Assembly: GCA_040216735.1 (NCBI GenBank)
Contig: JAVJOO010000004.1
Coordinates: 185,396 to 249,395, forward strand
Direction of reading: 5' to 3'
Length of the DNA stretch: 64,000 nt
From: Alphaproteobacteria bacterium
GTDB taxonomy: Bacteria > Pseudomonadota > Alphaproteobacteria > SHVP01
The first letter of the stretch is position 1. Each line of letters starts with the position of its first letter. Positions 53,588 to 63,045 of this stretch are shown in pieces. The notes beneath the pieces were generated by a model. It did not search any database. It saw only the letters and a list, made by a program, of their open reading frames with translations, and was not told the DNA's origin. The position numbers and the translations under genes are program-made.

Positions 53588-53844
53588 AGCGCGATCGCGC
53601 AGATGGCGCACAAATCGCAGTGCCGCGCCGTTTCCACCGCGTCCAACCTGGCTGAATCGCCTAGTTTTCCCCCATAGATGGACGATTTCTCTCTTTCCGC
53701 TTGCTCTTGCAGGGTGCCATGCCCTATCGGTGGGGGGTGACCTTAACAAAAAATCAATATTTGGCCCCTAGTGCTAGATTTTTGAGCATATCTCGCGTAA
53801 CTTCGCCGCTTGGCGGCGTCTAATCAACCGGTGTCCGAGCAGCA

Positions 53845-54642
53845 ATGAGCGATCCGAGGACCGACCAAGAACCGACGATGGAGGAAATCCTCTCGTCGAT
53901 TCGGCGGATCATTTCGGAGGACGATGAAGGCGACGCGCCCGCCGCGGCAGCGCCCGAACCCGAACCCGACGACGAACCCGAGGACGAAGCGCCCGAAGAG
54001 GACGATTTTGACCTGGGCGATGTCGAGGAAGAGATCGACGAACCCGAAGAAGAGCCCGAGCCCGAGCCCGAAGTCGAGGAAGAGGACCTGGACGACGAGC
54101 CCGAGTTGCCCGAGGAAGAAGAGCCCGAAGACGAACCGGAGGACGAGCCCGAACCGCTCGCCGCCCAGGACGATGACGAAGAGGCGGACGAACCGGTCGT
54201 CGAAGATGCCCTCGATCTCACCAGTATGGTGCTGGACGACGGCAACGTGGTCGAGCTCGACGCCGACGGCAACCCGCTGCACCAAGAAGAGCCCGAACCG
54301 GAACCCGAGCCTGAACGGGAACCCGAGCCCGAACCGGAAGACGAGCCGGCCCCGCACGATTTCCAGGCCGCACTCGATGCCGCGACGGCACCGCCAACGC
54401 ACGACAGTCTGCTCCATGCCGCGACCGCTTCTGCGGCGGCGAGCGCTTTCGCCCAACTCTCCAGCACTGCTGTGCAAATGCGCGGTCAGCCCCTCGGCGA
54501 CCCCCACCGCACCCTTGAGGACCTGGTCAAGGAACTGCTCCGACCGATGCTGAAGGCGTGGCTCGACAAGAACCTGCCATCGGTCGTCGAACGCATCGTC
54601 GAAAAAGAAATCGCCAAGATCGCCCACGGCGCCGAAAAGTAG
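53845..54642 (+). CDS. popZ: polar organising protein PopZ (DUF2497)
   Basis: The protein has 265 residues. The N-terminal partner-binding helix is EPTMEEILSSIRRIISEDDE, a very characteristic PopZ segment. A long linker (about 30-165) is dominated by Glu, Asp and Pro, as in Caulobacter PopZ. The C-terminal oligomerisation helices are TLEDLVKELLRPMLKAWLD and VVERIVEKEIAKIAHG. PopZ forms a polar network that tethers ParB-parS and recruits cell-cycle kinases. The upstream 257 bp is AT-rich near the start and probably carries the promoter. Confidence 0.94.
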   Translation: MSDPRTDQEPTMEEILSSIRRIISEDDEGDAPAAAAPEPEPDDEPEDEAPEEDDFDLGDVEEEIDEPEEEPEPEPEVEEEDLDDEPELPEEEEPEDEPEDEPEPLAAQDDDEEADEPVVEDALDLTSMVLDDGNVVELDADGNPLHQEEPEPEPEPEREPEPEPEDEPAPHDFQAALDAATAPPTHDSLLHAATASAAASAFAQLSSTAVQMRGQPLGDPHRTLEDLVKELLRPMLKAWLDKNLPSVVERIVEKEIAKIAHGAEK

Positions 54643-54705
54643 TCGGGGCGTCTACTCCCGTCCGCCCGATCGTTACAGCACTGGGTTGCGTGCATAGAGG
54701 GACCG

Positions 54706-55317
54706 GTGGATTCGAAAGTCGAAACTGTCATCGCCGAACTCGACGAGCGAATCACGAAAGAACGTGAGCGGATCAGCAGTGGAGAGTCATTCAACGCCGA
54801 TGACTTTGCGCTTGCCGCGGGGCCGCATTCGGCCGGTCTGCTCAATCTTCTGATCCGCACCAAAGGGGCCAAGCTGATCGTCGAGGTCGGCACGTCGATC
54901 GGGTACACCGCGTTGTGGTTGGGCGAAGCGGCGCGCGCCACCGGCGGCCGGGTCGTTGGAATGGAAAAACTCGACAGCAAACATACCCAGGCCGTCGACA
55001 ACATCCGACGCGCTGGGCTCGACGATATCGTCGAGGTCCGCAAAGGCGACGCCAAGGAGATCGTCAAGACGATCGACGGTCCTATCGACGTCGCTTTCCT
55101 TGATGCGTGGAAGGACGACTATTTCGATTACTTCGATACGCTGTTGCCAAAGATGCGCATCGGCGGCTGCGTCGTTGCCGACAACATCACGTTTCCCGAA
55201 AGCGTCCAGGAACTGATGAAGCGCTACCAGAGCCATGTCCGAAGTAAAACGAACGTGCGGTCGCACTACCTCTCGGTCGGTTCGGGCCTCGAAATGTCGG
55301 TGAAGATCGCCAACTAG
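54706..55317 (+). CDS. class I SAM O-methyltransferase (caffeoyl-CoA OMT-like)
   Basis: The protein has 203 residues starting at GTG 54706. Motif I is IVEVGTSIGYTALWLG, the acidic SAM contact is GMEKLDSKH, and the metal-binding Asp and Asn are in AFLDAWKDDYFDYFD and VVADNITF. This pattern is typical of catechol/caffeoyl-CoA-type cation-dependent methyltransferases, which act on catechols or similar small molecules. It overlaps the convergent HxlR gene by four bases. The substrate is unknown. Confidence 0.88.
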   Translation: MDSKVETVIAELDERITKERERISSGESFNADDFALAAGPHSAGLLNLLIRTKGAKLIVEVGTSIGYTALWLGEAARATGGRVVGMEKLDSKHTQAVDNIRRAGLDDIVEVRKGDAKEIVKTIDGPIDVAFLDAWKDDYFDYFDTLLPKMRIGGCVVADNITFPESVQELMKRYQSHVRSKTNVRSHYLSVGSGLEMSVKIAN

Positions 55318-55697
55318 AGAAGCGGTGCGGATTTCGGGTCGAAATCCGGAGTCGCCGTCGGTTGGTTTTGCACGTTCCCACCGCCGATGTCCCACCGTTC
55401 GGCGAGCCCGGCCAATTCACCCAGGATTTTTCGCAACTCCATACCGCGCGAGGTAACCCCGTATGTCACCTCGGGCGGTATCGTCGGTTTGTGTTCCCGG
55501 TAGATTAGTCCGGTGTCCTCCAGGCGTCGGAGTCGTTCGGTCAGGACCCGCGTCGAAATGCCGGCAACCGCCCGGCGCAGTGCGCCAAATCGCATCGGCC
55601 CTGCTTCCATCAAGTTCCACATGATGTAGAGCGTCCAAGGGCCACTCAACAAATTAAGCAGCGCCTCCATCGGGCATTGCGGAACTCTCGGCGACAT
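55314..55697 (-). CDS. HxlR-family transcriptional regulator
   Basis: The protein has 127 residues. The winged-helix core has the CPMEALLNLLSGPWTLYIM start, then FGALRRAVAGISTRVLTERL and the wing EVTYGVTSRGMELRKIL. Cys8 in PQCPMEA may be redox- or electrophile-sensing, as in related YodB/HypR proteins. It is divergent from the doxX/GST/dioxygenase set, with a palindrome between them, and is expected to repress those genes. Confidence 0.9.
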   Translation of the reverse strand: MSPRVPQCPMEALLNLLSGPWTLYIMWNLMEAGPMRFGALRRAVAGISTRVLTERLRRLEDTGLIYREHKPTIPPEVTYGVTSRGMELRKILGELAGLAERWDIGGGNVQNQPTATPDFDPKSAPLL

Positions 55698-55731
55698 TGG
55701 GTTACCTCGGATAGTGGTTACTAAAAAGTAC

Positions 55732-55747
55732 CTACTTTCGATAGTAG
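55732..55747. promoter_or_regulatory. candidate HxlR operator
   Basis: CTACT-TTCGAT-AGTAG is a perfect 5-bp inverted repeat around a 6-bp spacer, in the 103-bp divergent gap. A second imperfect dyad (GGTTACTAAAAAGTACC) lies just upstream. This placement fits autoregulation and control of doxX. Confidence 0.45.
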
Positions 55748-55800
55748 CCTAAATTCATATATGAACCTTCCTATTAATCAACGCGATCAAGAGGAACGCC

Positions 55801-56160
55801 ATGGAGCTCACCGTATCGATCATCGGCTACGTACTAGCGGCGATTTTTATCCTGGCCGGCGGGGCGAAACTCGCGCAGGTCAAAATGATGAAGGACAACT
55901 TCGCCAAATACGGCTTCCCCCCGTGGTTCCTACGCGTAGTCGGCGCGGGCGAGGTGACCGGCGGCGTTCTTCTGTTAATCCCAAGCCTCGCGGTTCTTGG
56001 CGCAACCGGATTGGCCGTCATCATGGTTGGTGCCGTGATCGCGCATGTGATGAGCAAAGAGGCGCCGATGGCAGTAGCGCCACTCGTGTTGCTGGTCGCA
56101 ACCGTCTTTTTGGTCGTGGAACGCGCGAGCGATTTCGCCGCGATGGTGATGGGAGCGTAG
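55801..56160 (+). CDS. DoxX-family membrane protein
   Basis: The protein has 119 residues with four predicted transmembrane helices (SIIGYVLAAIFILAGGAKL, VTGGVLLLIPSLAVLG, GLAVIMVGAVIAHVM, VAPLVLLVATVFLVV). The N-terminal GYVLAAIFILAGGAKL is typical of DoxX. Members are linked to quinol or thiol redox and oxidative-stress responses. It is followed after 9 bp by a GST gene and then a dioxygenase gene, forming one apparent operon under HxlR. Confidence 0.88.
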   Translation: MELTVSIIGYVLAAIFILAGGAKLAQVKMMKDNFAKYGFPPWFLRVVGAGEVTGGVLLLIPSLAVLGATGLAVIMVGAVIAHVMSKEAPMAVAPLVLLVATVFLVVERASDFAAMVMGA

Positions 56161-56169
56161 GGGGTGGGC

Positions 56170-56799
56170 ATGAAATTCTACAACGCGGACTTCTCGCCGA
56201 ATTGTCTCCGCGTCCGGGCGGTCGCCGCGGAACTCGGCATCGAACTTGAGATCGTCGATGTAGATCTGCGCAATGGTGCGCCGGATGCGATGAAGGCGTT
56301 GAACGCGAACGGCAAGGTGCCCGTTCTCGACGACAATGGTTTTGGGCTTTGGGAGAGTCGCGCGATCAACGCCTATCTTGCAGGTAAAGACCCCGCGAAA
56401 CGCCTTTACCCCGACGACCTTGTCGCGCGGGCGCAGATCGACCAATGGTCGTATTGGCAGGCCATTCACCTCGGACCGGCAATGCAAAAGGTGGGTTTCG
56501 AGCGCGCCATGAAAAAGAAATTCGGTATGGGCGAACCGGATGAAAGCAAGATCGCTGACTCGGTAGTCGAAATCGACAAGTTCCTCAAAGTATTCGATAG
56601 CGGACTTGGTGATCGCGACTGGATCGCTGGCGATCTGAGCATTGCCGATTTCGCGCTCGCGTCGACTTTCATGTTCCGCGATGCCGCGCGGATCAGCCTT
56701 AGTGCCGCACCGCGGGTAGCAGCATGGATCGCACGGATGGAAACGCGCGACTCGTGGCAAAAAGCGTCGGCCCCCATCGTGGCGTTCCTCAAGGCGTAA
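56170..56799 (+). CDS. glutathione S-transferase
   Basis: The protein has 209 residues. The N-terminal thioredoxin-fold domain has a Ser in FSPNCLRVR, cis-Pro in GKVPVLDD and the glutathione-contact LWESRAI. The C-terminal helical domain has the N-cap ISIADFAL-like sequence (LSIADFALASTFMF). It conjugates or reduces electrophiles with glutathione. ATG 56170 was chosen over GTG 56164. It is the middle gene of the HxlR-linked set, which fits electrophile detoxification. Confidence 0.9.
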   Translation: MKFYNADFSPNCLRVRAVAAELGIELEIVDVDLRNGAPDAMKALNANGKVPVLDDNGFGLWESRAINAYLAGKDPAKRLYPDDLVARAQIDQWSYWQAIHLGPAMQKVGFERAMKKKFGMGEPDESKIADSVVEIDKFLKVFDSGLGDRDWIAGDLSIADFALASTFMFRDAARISLSAAPRVAAWIARMETRDSWQKASAPIVAFLKA

Positions 56800-56805
56800 T
56801 TACCT

Positions 56806-57597
56806 GTGCGTCAACCGACCTTCTTCATTCCCCACGGCGGTGGGCCATGCTTTTTCATGGAGTGGTCGCCGCCCGATGCCTGGGACCGGCTTCGTACCTG
56901 GCTTGAAGGGCTCATCCCCGGCCTGCCCGAAAAGCCGAAAGCCATCGTTATCGCCAGCGCCCATTGGGAAACCGATCCGCTACGCGTCACCGCGATGCCT
57001 GCCCCGCCGCTTCTTTACGACTACGGCGGCTTCCCCGCGCACACCTACAAACTTACGTGGCCTGCGCCGGGGTTGCCCGACCTTGCCCACCGGATCCGCA
57101 CTCTTCTCGCAGGGGCCGGGATCCCTAGCGAAGACGAACCCGCCCGCGGGTTCGATCACGGCGTCTTTGTTCCGCTGAAAGTGATGGTGCCAGAGGCCGA
57201 GATCCCGACGGTCGCCATTTCGTTGCGGCCCGACCTCGATCCGGCGTTCCACCGCCGCGTCGGCGCGGCGCTTGCGCCATTGCGCGATGAGGGCGTTCTG
57301 ATTTTGGGTAGTGGAAACAGCTATCACAACATGCGCGGGTTCATGAACGGGGACGGTCTCGCGGCATCTCGCGCCTTCGATGCCTGGCTGTGCGGCGCGG
57401 TGGAACAAGCCGGTGCGGCACGCGCTGCGGCGTTGGACGGTTGGGCGGACGCGCCGGGCGCGGCGGCCAGTCACCCCCGCGAGGAACATTTGATCCCCCT
57501 GATGATCGCCGCCGGGGCCGCCGCCGACGAGGCGGGCGCGGCGGTCTTTACGGACGTGATCATGGGCGCCCAGCTCACCGGCATCCGCTTCGGCTAG
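56806..57597 (+). CDS. DODA-type (class III) extradiol ring-cleavage dioxygenase
   Basis: The protein has 263 residues, GTG 56806. Conserved histidines are in FIPHGGGPC, IASAHWETDP, GFDHGVFVPL and ASHPREEHLIPL, the usual zinc/iron site of the LigB/DODA group. GSGNSYHNMRGF is another family landmark. Such enzymes cleave catechol rings or oxidise related aromatics. Together with DoxX and GST under an HxlR regulator, this suggests handling of a catechol or quinone; that is an inference from context. Confidence 0.9.
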   Translation: MRQPTFFIPHGGGPCFFMEWSPPDAWDRLRTWLEGLIPGLPEKPKAIVIASAHWETDPLRVTAMPAPPLLYDYGGFPAHTYKLTWPAPGLPDLAHRIRTLLAGAGIPSEDEPARGFDHGVFVPLKVMVPEAEIPTVAISLRPDLDPAFHRRVGAALAPLRDEGVLILGSGNSYHNMRGFMNGDGLAASRAFDAWLCGAVEQAGAARAAALDGWADAPGAAASHPREEHLIPLMIAAGAAADEAGAAVFTDVIMGAQLTGIRFG

Positions 57598-57625
57598 GTT
57601 TCGCGCCGCTCCGCCATTCAGCGTT

Positions 57626-58336
57626 CTAACGGCGCTCGGCGATGCGCCGCACAGGTACCTCAAGCGACACGCTGCCGGCTTTCTCGAACGTCAGCGTCAG
57701 TGGGATGGTCGCACCGGCCACCAGCGGCGCGTGGACCCCGAGCAGCATGATGTGAAACCCGCCCGGCTGGAGCAGTGTCGGTGCCCCGGGCGCGACATCG
57801 ATGCCGTCGACCGGCCGCATCCGCATCACGTTGTCGTTGTCCATCATGTGGGTATGCAGCTCGACGCGCTCGGCCGCGGGCGACTCCACCGCGACCAACC
57901 GGTCGGGCGCGGTACTGCGTAGCGTCAAATAGGCCCCCGAGTTGGGCGCCCGCCCGAGGCTCTCGCGCACATAGGCCCCATCGATCGAGACCGGCCCTAC
58001 CGCGGCATGACCGCCGTCGTGATGGGCGTCGTGGTCATGATCGCCGTGGTTGTCGTGGTGGTCGTGGTGGTCGTTGTCATGGTCGTCGTCATGGTGGGTT
58101 TTGTCGTCATGGGCGTGACCGTCATGGCGTGCACCGTGGTCCATTACTTTCGTGGGACTGGGTTGAGCTGCCAGAATCAGCCGCGCCGGTTCAGCCGACG
58201 CATAGGCGGCAATCGCCAAGCAGACAGCCAATGCCGTGAGATGCAGGGAAATCAGGGAAGGGCGAACATGGAACAAGGGTTTTTCTCCGTCGTTGGAACC
58301 GGAACGACGCACCGTGAAGGTGCGTGCGGAATACAT
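57626..58336 (-). CDS. copper chaperone PCu(A)C with His/Asp-rich N-terminal region
   Basis: The protein has 236 residues. It is exported, with hydrophobic segment LISLHLTALAVCLAIAAYAS. A strikingly His/Asp-rich segment (about residues 65-115) precedes the PCu(A)C domain with the copper ligands in ELHTHMMDNDNVMRM and GGFHIMLLG. PCu(A)C delivers copper to cytochrome oxidase. The added His-rich part may be a periplasmic copper or zinc buffer. It follows the DUF2946 gene by 6 bp on the same strand. Confidence 0.88.
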   Translation of the reverse strand: MYSARTFTVRRSGSNDGEKPLFHVRPSLISLHLTALAVCLAIAAYASAEPARLILAAQPSPTKVMDHGARHDGHAHDDKTHHDDDHDNDHHDHHDNHGDHDHDAHHDGGHAAVGPVSIDGAYVRESLGRAPNSGAYLTLRSTAPDRLVAVESPAAERVELHTHMMDNDNVMRMRPVDGIDVAPGAPTLLQPGGFHIMLLGVHAPLVAGATIPLTLTFEKAGSVSLEVPVRRIAERR

Positions 58337-58342
58337 CGGAAC

Positions 58343-58720
58343 TTAGACGGTGGTCGGTGGGGCGCGGGGGCGGTAGCGGTTGACGGCGGTTGTGGTGGGT
58401 GCCGTCCGGTCGAGCGGGGTGGAACGTAGCGCGGCGGCTTGCGCTGGTAGCGGCATGCTGCCGCCAAATGGCAACGCCACTGCACCGGATTGACCCGGCG
58501 GGCAATGGTCGCAATGGGCGCCGCGCGGGTCGGGAGCGGGCGCTTCGTCGCTCGGCACGCCGCGTGAATCGAGGCGGACGACCTTCAGTCCATCGGTCGA
58601 ACAAATGACCACAACGTCGCCCGCGACGGGCGCCGCCAAACTGGCGGCAACCGGCAACAAGGTCTGCAAGACCAATGCAAAGAGGGCGGCCAAGGCCGCG
58701 CTGCGACACCGTGCGGACAT
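58343..58720 (-). CDS. DUF2946-like periplasmic cysteine-motif protein
   Basis: The protein has 125 residues with a signal peptide (SAALAALFALVLQTLLPVAA). The DUF2946-like pattern is VVVICSTDGLKVVRLD and HCDHCPPG: one Cys and a Cys-x-x-Cys. It may bind copper in the periplasm and is paired with the PCu(A)C gene. The family call is based on the cysteine layout and location. Confidence 0.75.
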   Translation of the reverse strand: MSARCRSAALAALFALVLQTLLPVAASLAAPVAGDVVVICSTDGLKVVRLDSRGVPSDEAPAPDPRGAHCDHCPPGQSGAVALPFGGSMPLPAQAAALRSTPLDRTAPTTTAVNRYRPRAPPTTV

Positions 58721-58881
58721 GGCGGCACAGTGCGTCCGGCCCCGGCGACCTTCAATGCGGCACGATGCCGCGCCAACGCAGACGTTACCAAAGTTTAATC
58801 CGGATTCGCCGACGGAGTGCCTATATCCCCCCGTGTGAACTTCCGAAGACGAAAAACGGAAACCTCACCCCGGAGATCACG

Positions 58882-59388
58882 ATGAACAAGATCACCCTCG
58901 CGCTTCTCACCACACTCGGCATCGCGGCCGTGTCCGCCCCGGCTCTCGCGGCAGGGCCCCACGGCATGCGCGCCATGCATGGCGGAGCGGGGCATGGCGC
59001 CGGCCTGCTCGAAACCTTCGATAGCAACAACGACGGTCAGTTGACTCAGGCCGAGATCGATACGTTCCGGACCGACAGGCTCGCCAAGTTCGACACCGAC
59101 GGCAACGGCACCCTGTCGCTCCAGGAGTATCAGGCGCTGTGGCTGGACGCCTACCGCGAACGCATGGTCGATGAATTCCAGCGCCACGACGACGACGGCG
59201 ACTCCATCGTTACCGCCGAGGAATTCAGCGAACCCTACGCCAACCTTGTGTCCCGGATGGATCGCAATGGCGACGGCGTCCTCAACGCGGACGAACTGAA
59301 CCCCCGCCGTCACCGCGACGTTAGCGACCGCCGCGGCGACGACGACCGTGACCACCGCGGCCCGCGCCGGGACCGCGACGACGAATAG
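58882..59388 (+). CDS. secreted EF-hand calcium-binding protein
   Basis: The protein has 168 residues. Signal peptide KITLALLTTLGIAAVSAPAL is followed by four EF-hand loops: DSNNDGQLTQAE, DTDGNGTLSLQE, DDDGDSIVTAEE and DRNGDGVLNADE. The last has the classical positions 1-12. The tail is Arg/Asp-rich (HRGPRRDRDDE). It is divergent from the copper pair. Calcium-buffering or signalling outside the cytoplasm is the likely role. Confidence 0.9.
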   Translation: MNKITLALLTTLGIAAVSAPALAAGPHGMRAMHGGAGHGAGLLETFDSNNDGQLTQAEIDTFRTDRLAKFDTDGNGTLSLQEYQALWLDAYRERMVDEFQRHDDDGDSIVTAEEFSEPYANLVSRMDRNGDGVLNADELNPRRHRDVSDRRGDDDRDHRGPRRDRDDE

Positions 59389-59393
59389 ACCGA

Positions 59394-59413
59394 ACCGGGG
59401 TTCTAACCCCGGT
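59394..59413 (+). terminator. short hairpin after the EF-hand gene
   Basis: ACCGGGGTT-CT-AACCCCGGT, a perfect 9-bp stem with a very short loop, 5 bp after the stop. It lacks a U tract, so it is not a standard intrinsic terminator. Confidence 0.45.
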
Positions 59414-59639
59414 CATCCATCGCCCGGCGACGGGCGCGCCGCCAGCCTCCCTCAAAGGCGGTGCGCCCCGCGCGGGCCGAACGCGGCCCATCCCGACCGT
59501 TCCCGGACCCCCCTCCGGGCGCGGGTCCCGGGGTGGGCCGTTATTCGGTGGCGGCCCGGCGATCCGCCGAAAGATCGGTCCAAGATTTAGGCGCTGAGGT
59601 GTTAGGTTGGCCGCCCCCTCCGAAACGACGGACATCCCG

Positions 59640-60149
59640 ATGGCGCGCATCCACCTGATCGAAGGCCCCGTGGGGGCCGGCAAGTCGACCTTTGCGGCCC
59701 AACTCAGCGGTACCTATGCCGCGCCACATTTGGCACTGGACGACTGGATGGCCACGCTGTTCGTGCCCGACAGGCCGGACGGCGACATCATGCCGTGGTA
59801 CCTCGCGCGTAAAGACCGTTGCATCGAGCAGATCTGGAAGATCGCGGTCAACCTGATGGACATCGGCACCGACGCCATCCTGGAACTCGGCCTGATTCAG
59901 CGCGCGGCCCGGCAACACTTCTACGCCCGCCTCGACACTGCCGGCTACGCCCACACCGTGTATGTCCTCGAGGCCCCCAAAGAGGTGCGCCGCGCCCGTG
60001 TCCACCGCCGCAACGCGGAGAAGGGCGCAACGTTTTCGATGGTTGTCCCCGACGCCATCTTCGAAATGGCCAGTCGTATGTGGGAACCCCCAGACGACAC
60101 CGAATGCGCCACCCGCGACATCCAATTCATCGCCACCGAACCTGCCTGA
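59640..60149 (+). CDS. P-loop kinase-like AAA protein
   Basis: The protein has 169 residues. Walker A GPVGAGKSTFA is near the N-terminus, and LDDWMATLF and RRARVHRRN are positions typical of zeta-toxin/kinase-like P-loop phosphotransferases. This group phosphorylates small molecules or nucleotides. It is a stand-alone gene before valS with no antitoxin neighbour, so a toxin role is not supported. The substrate is unknown. ATG 59640 begins the first strand. Confidence 0.8.
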   Translation: MARIHLIEGPVGAGKSTFAAQLSGTYAAPHLALDDWMATLFVPDRPDGDIMPWYLARKDRCIEQIWKIAVNLMDIGTDAILELGLIQRAARQHFYARLDTAGYAHTVYVLEAPKEVRRARVHRRNAEKGATFSMVVPDAIFEMASRMWEPPDDTECATRDIQFIATEPA

Positions 60150-60294
60150 TTGCCGCTCAGTTCGATCTTCCTCCCCCAGCGCGTCTGAGGAAGGGCAGGG
60201 AGGGCAATAAGGGCACCTTTGCCCCCGCGCGGGGCCGCGTTATAACCCTCAGGGCCCACGCCCCGCCCTGGAACCCCACGGAAACCCGCGCCCC

Positions 60295-63021
60295 ATGCCG
60301 CTGTCCAAGACCTATACGCCCGAAGAGATCGAAGGCCCGCACTACCAGCGCTGGGAGGCCGAGGGCGCGTTTGCCGCTGGGCGCAGCAACACCGCCAAGC
60401 CCTACACGATCATGATCCCGCCGCCCAACGTCACGGGTTCGCTGCACATGGGCCACGCGCTCAACAACACGCTCCAGGATGTGTTGATCCGCTTCGAGCG
60501 TATGCGCGGCCGCGACGCGCTGTGGCAACCGGGCATGGACCACGCCGGCATCGCCACCCAAATGGTGGTCGAGCGCCAGCTCGCCGCCGAGGGCACCGAC
60601 CGCCACAAACTAGGCCGCAGCAAGTTCGTCGACCGCGTCTGGTCGTGGAAGGAAGAATCCGGCGGCACTATTTTTAACCAACTCCGCCGCCTCGGCGCCT
60701 CGGCAGACTGGGAACGCGAACGCTTCACCATGGACGAAGGCCTCAGCCGCGCCGTCACCAAGGTGTTCGTCGATCTGCACAAGCAGGGCCTGATCTACAA
60801 AGACCAGCGCCTGGTCAACTGGGACCCCAAGCTGCTCACCGCGATCTCCGACCTCGAGGTCGAAAGCCGCGAGGTCAAGGGTCACCTGTGGCACATCAAA
60901 TACCCGATCGAAAACGAAGAGGGCCGCTATATCACGGTGGCCACCACGCGCCCCGAAACCATGCTGGGCGATACCGCCGTCGCGGTGCACCCCGAGGACG
61001 ACCGCTACAGGGACCTGATCGGCAAACACGTCGTGTTGCCGCTGGTCGGCCGACGCATCCCCATCGTGGCCGACGAATACGCCGACCCCGCGCAGGGATC
61101 CGGCGCGGTCAAGATCACGCCGGGCCACGACTTCAACGACTTCGAGGTCGGCCGCCGTCACAAGCTCGAACTGATCAACATCTTCGACGCCCACGCCCAC
61201 CTCAACGACACCGTGCCGCAGGCTTACCGCGGCCTGGAACGGATGGCGGCGCGCAAAGAAGTGCTGGCCCATCTCGAAGCGCAGGGCCTGTTGGAAAAGA
61301 TCGACGACATCACCCACACCGTGCCCTACGGCGATCGCTCCGGCGTGGTCATCGAGCCGTGGCTCACCGACCAGTGGTATGCCGACGCCGCCACCTTGGC
61401 CAAGCCCGCGATCGAGGCGGTGGAGAGGGGCACCATCGCCTTCGTCCCGCGCCAGTGGGAGAACACCTATTTCTCGTGGATGCGCAACATCCAGCCCTGG
61501 TGCATTTCGCGCCAGCTCTGGTGGGGTCATCAAATCCCCGCCTGGTACGGCCCCGATGGTCAGGTCTTTGTCGAGCTCGACGAGGACGCCGCGTTGAACG
61601 CGGCCAAGCTGCACTACGGCAAGGAAACCCCGCTCGAACGCGACCCCGACGTGCTCGACACTTGGTTCTCAAGCGCGCTGTGGCCGTTCTCGACCTTGGG
61701 CTGGCCCGACAAGACGCCGCTGTTGGACCGGCACTATCCCACCGACACGCTGGTCACCGGCTTTGACATCATTTTCTTCTGGGTCGCCCGGATGATCATG
61801 ATGGGCCTGCACTTCATGGGCGAGGTGCCGTTCCACACCGTCTATGTCCACGCCCTGGTGCGCGACGAAAAGGGCGCGAAGATGTCCAAGTCCAAGGGCA
61901 ACGTCATCGACCCGTTGGACCTGATGAACGCCTACGGTGCCGACGCGCTGCGCTTTACCCTGGCCGCGATGGCGGCCCAGGGCCGCGACATCAAACTCGC
62001 GACCTCGCGGGTCGAGGGCTATCGCAACTTCGCGACCAAGCTGTGGAATGCCGCGCGCTTCACCGAAATGAACGTCTGCCTGCTACGCCCGGACTTCGAC
62101 CCCGGCGCGGTGCGCCTCACGGTCAACAAATGGATCGTCGGCGAAACCGCGCGCGCCGCCGCCGCCATCACCGAGGCGATCCAGGCCTACAAGTTCAACG
62201 AGGCCGCCGACGCCGCCTACCACTTCACCTGGCACACCTACTGCGATTGGTACGTTGAATTGGTCAAACCGGTGCTGCAGGGCCCGCGCCCCGACACCGA
62301 CGATCCCGATGCGCCGGCCGCACCGGTGCCAAACGAAGACCCGGCAACGATCCAGGCCCGCGAAGAAACCCGCGCCTGCGCCGCCTGGGCGCTCAGCCAA
62401 ATCCTCCACCTGCTGCATCCCTTCATGCCCTTCGTCACCGAAGAACTGTGGGACAAGCTGCGTCACGCCTCGCCCATCCCCGACACCCAAGACCTGATCG
62501 TGCGCCCCTGGCCCGACGCCAGCGCCCTGCCGATGGACAAGGCCGCCGCCGACGAAATGAACTGGGTCATCCGCCTGGTGTCCGAGATCCGCTCCGTGCG
62601 CGCCGAAATGAACGTCCCCGTCGCCGCCAAGATGGATGCCAAGCTGATCGGCGCCCACGTCGAAACGCAACGACGCCTCGCCACCCACGCCGACCTCATC
62701 ACCCGTTTGGCCCGCCTGGGCTCGATCGACTTCGCCAGCGAAATCCCCGCCGGCGCCGTCCAACTCGTCCTCGACGAAGCCACGGTCGCGCTCCCCCTAG
62801 CGGGGATCATCGACATCGCCGAAGAACGCGCCCGCCTGGAGAAAGAAATCCAAAAGTCCGAAGGCGAAATCACCAAGGTCGACAAAAAACTCGCCAACGA
62901 CGCCTTCGTCTCCAAAGCCCCCCCGCACGTCATCGAAGAACAACACACCCGCCGCGCCGACCACACCCAAACCCGCGACAAGCTGGCCGCGGCGCTGGAG
63001 CGGTTGAAGAAGGCGGGGTAG
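60295..63021 (+). CDS. valS: valyl-tRNA synthetase
   Basis: Class I aminoacyl-tRNA synthetase of 908 residues, close to the usual length. The HIGH motif is in [16 protein letters not shown], the editing domain contains [17 protein letters not shown], and KMSKS is in [14 protein letters not shown]. The C-terminal coiled-coil is [20 protein letters not shown]. It charges tRNA-Val and edits Thr. Being downstream of popZ matches other alphaproteobacteria. A REP-like inverted repeat lies just after it. Confidence 0.97.
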   Translation: MPLSKTYTPEEIEGPHYQRWEAEGAFAAGRSNTAKPYTIMIPPPNVTGSLHMGHALNNTLQDVLIRFERMRGRDALWQPGMDHAGIATQMVVERQLAAEGTDRHKLGRSKFVDRVWSWKEESGGTIFNQLRRLGASADWERERFTMDEGLSRAVTKVFVDLHKQGLIYKDQRLVNWDPKLLTAISDLEVESREVKGHLWHIKYPIENEEGRYITVATTRPETMLGDTAVAVHPEDDRYRDLIGKHVVLPLVGRRIPIVADEYADPAQGSGAVKITPGHDFNDFEVGRRHKLELINIFDAHAHLNDTVPQAYRGLERMAARKEVLAHLEAQGLLEKIDDITHTVPYGDRSGVVIEPWLTDQWYADAATLAKPAIEAVERGTIAFVPRQWENTYFSWMRNIQPWCISRQLWWGHQIPAWYGPDGQVFVELDEDAALNAAKLHYGKETPLERDPDVLDTWFSSALWPFSTLGWPDKTPLLDRHYPTDTLVTGFDIIFFWVARMIMMGLHFMGEVPFHTVYVHALVRDEKGAKMSKSKGNVIDPLDLMNAYGADALRFTLAAMAAQGRDIKLATSRVEGYRNFATKLWNAARFTEMNVCLLRPDFDPGAVRLTVNKWIVGETARAAAAITEAIQAYKFNEAADAAYHFTWHTYCDWYVELVKPVLQGPRPDTDDPDAPAAPVPNEDPATIQAREETRACAAWALSQILHLLHPFMPFVTEELWDKLRHASPIPDTQDLIVRPWPDASALPMDKAAADEMNWVIRLVSEIRSVRAEMNVPVAAKMDAKLIGAHVETQRRLATHADLITRLARLGSIDFASEIPAGAVQLVLDEATVALPLAGIIDIAEERARLEKEIQKSEGEITKVDKKLANDAFVSKAPPHVIEEQHTRRADHTQTRDKLAAALERLKKAG

Positions 63022-63045
63022 GGGTAACCCTCAGCTCCCCAATTT

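Noticed and set aside
53824-54627. Repetitive region in popZ considered as a possible tandem DNA repeat or CRISPR-like array
   Set aside because: The repeats are Glu/Pro codon units inside a coding frame, irregular in length and without spacers.
59640-60149. P-loop protein as a zeta toxin of a toxin-antitoxin pair
   Set aside because: There is no small antitoxin ORF next to it. Only a generic kinase-like P-loop is supported.
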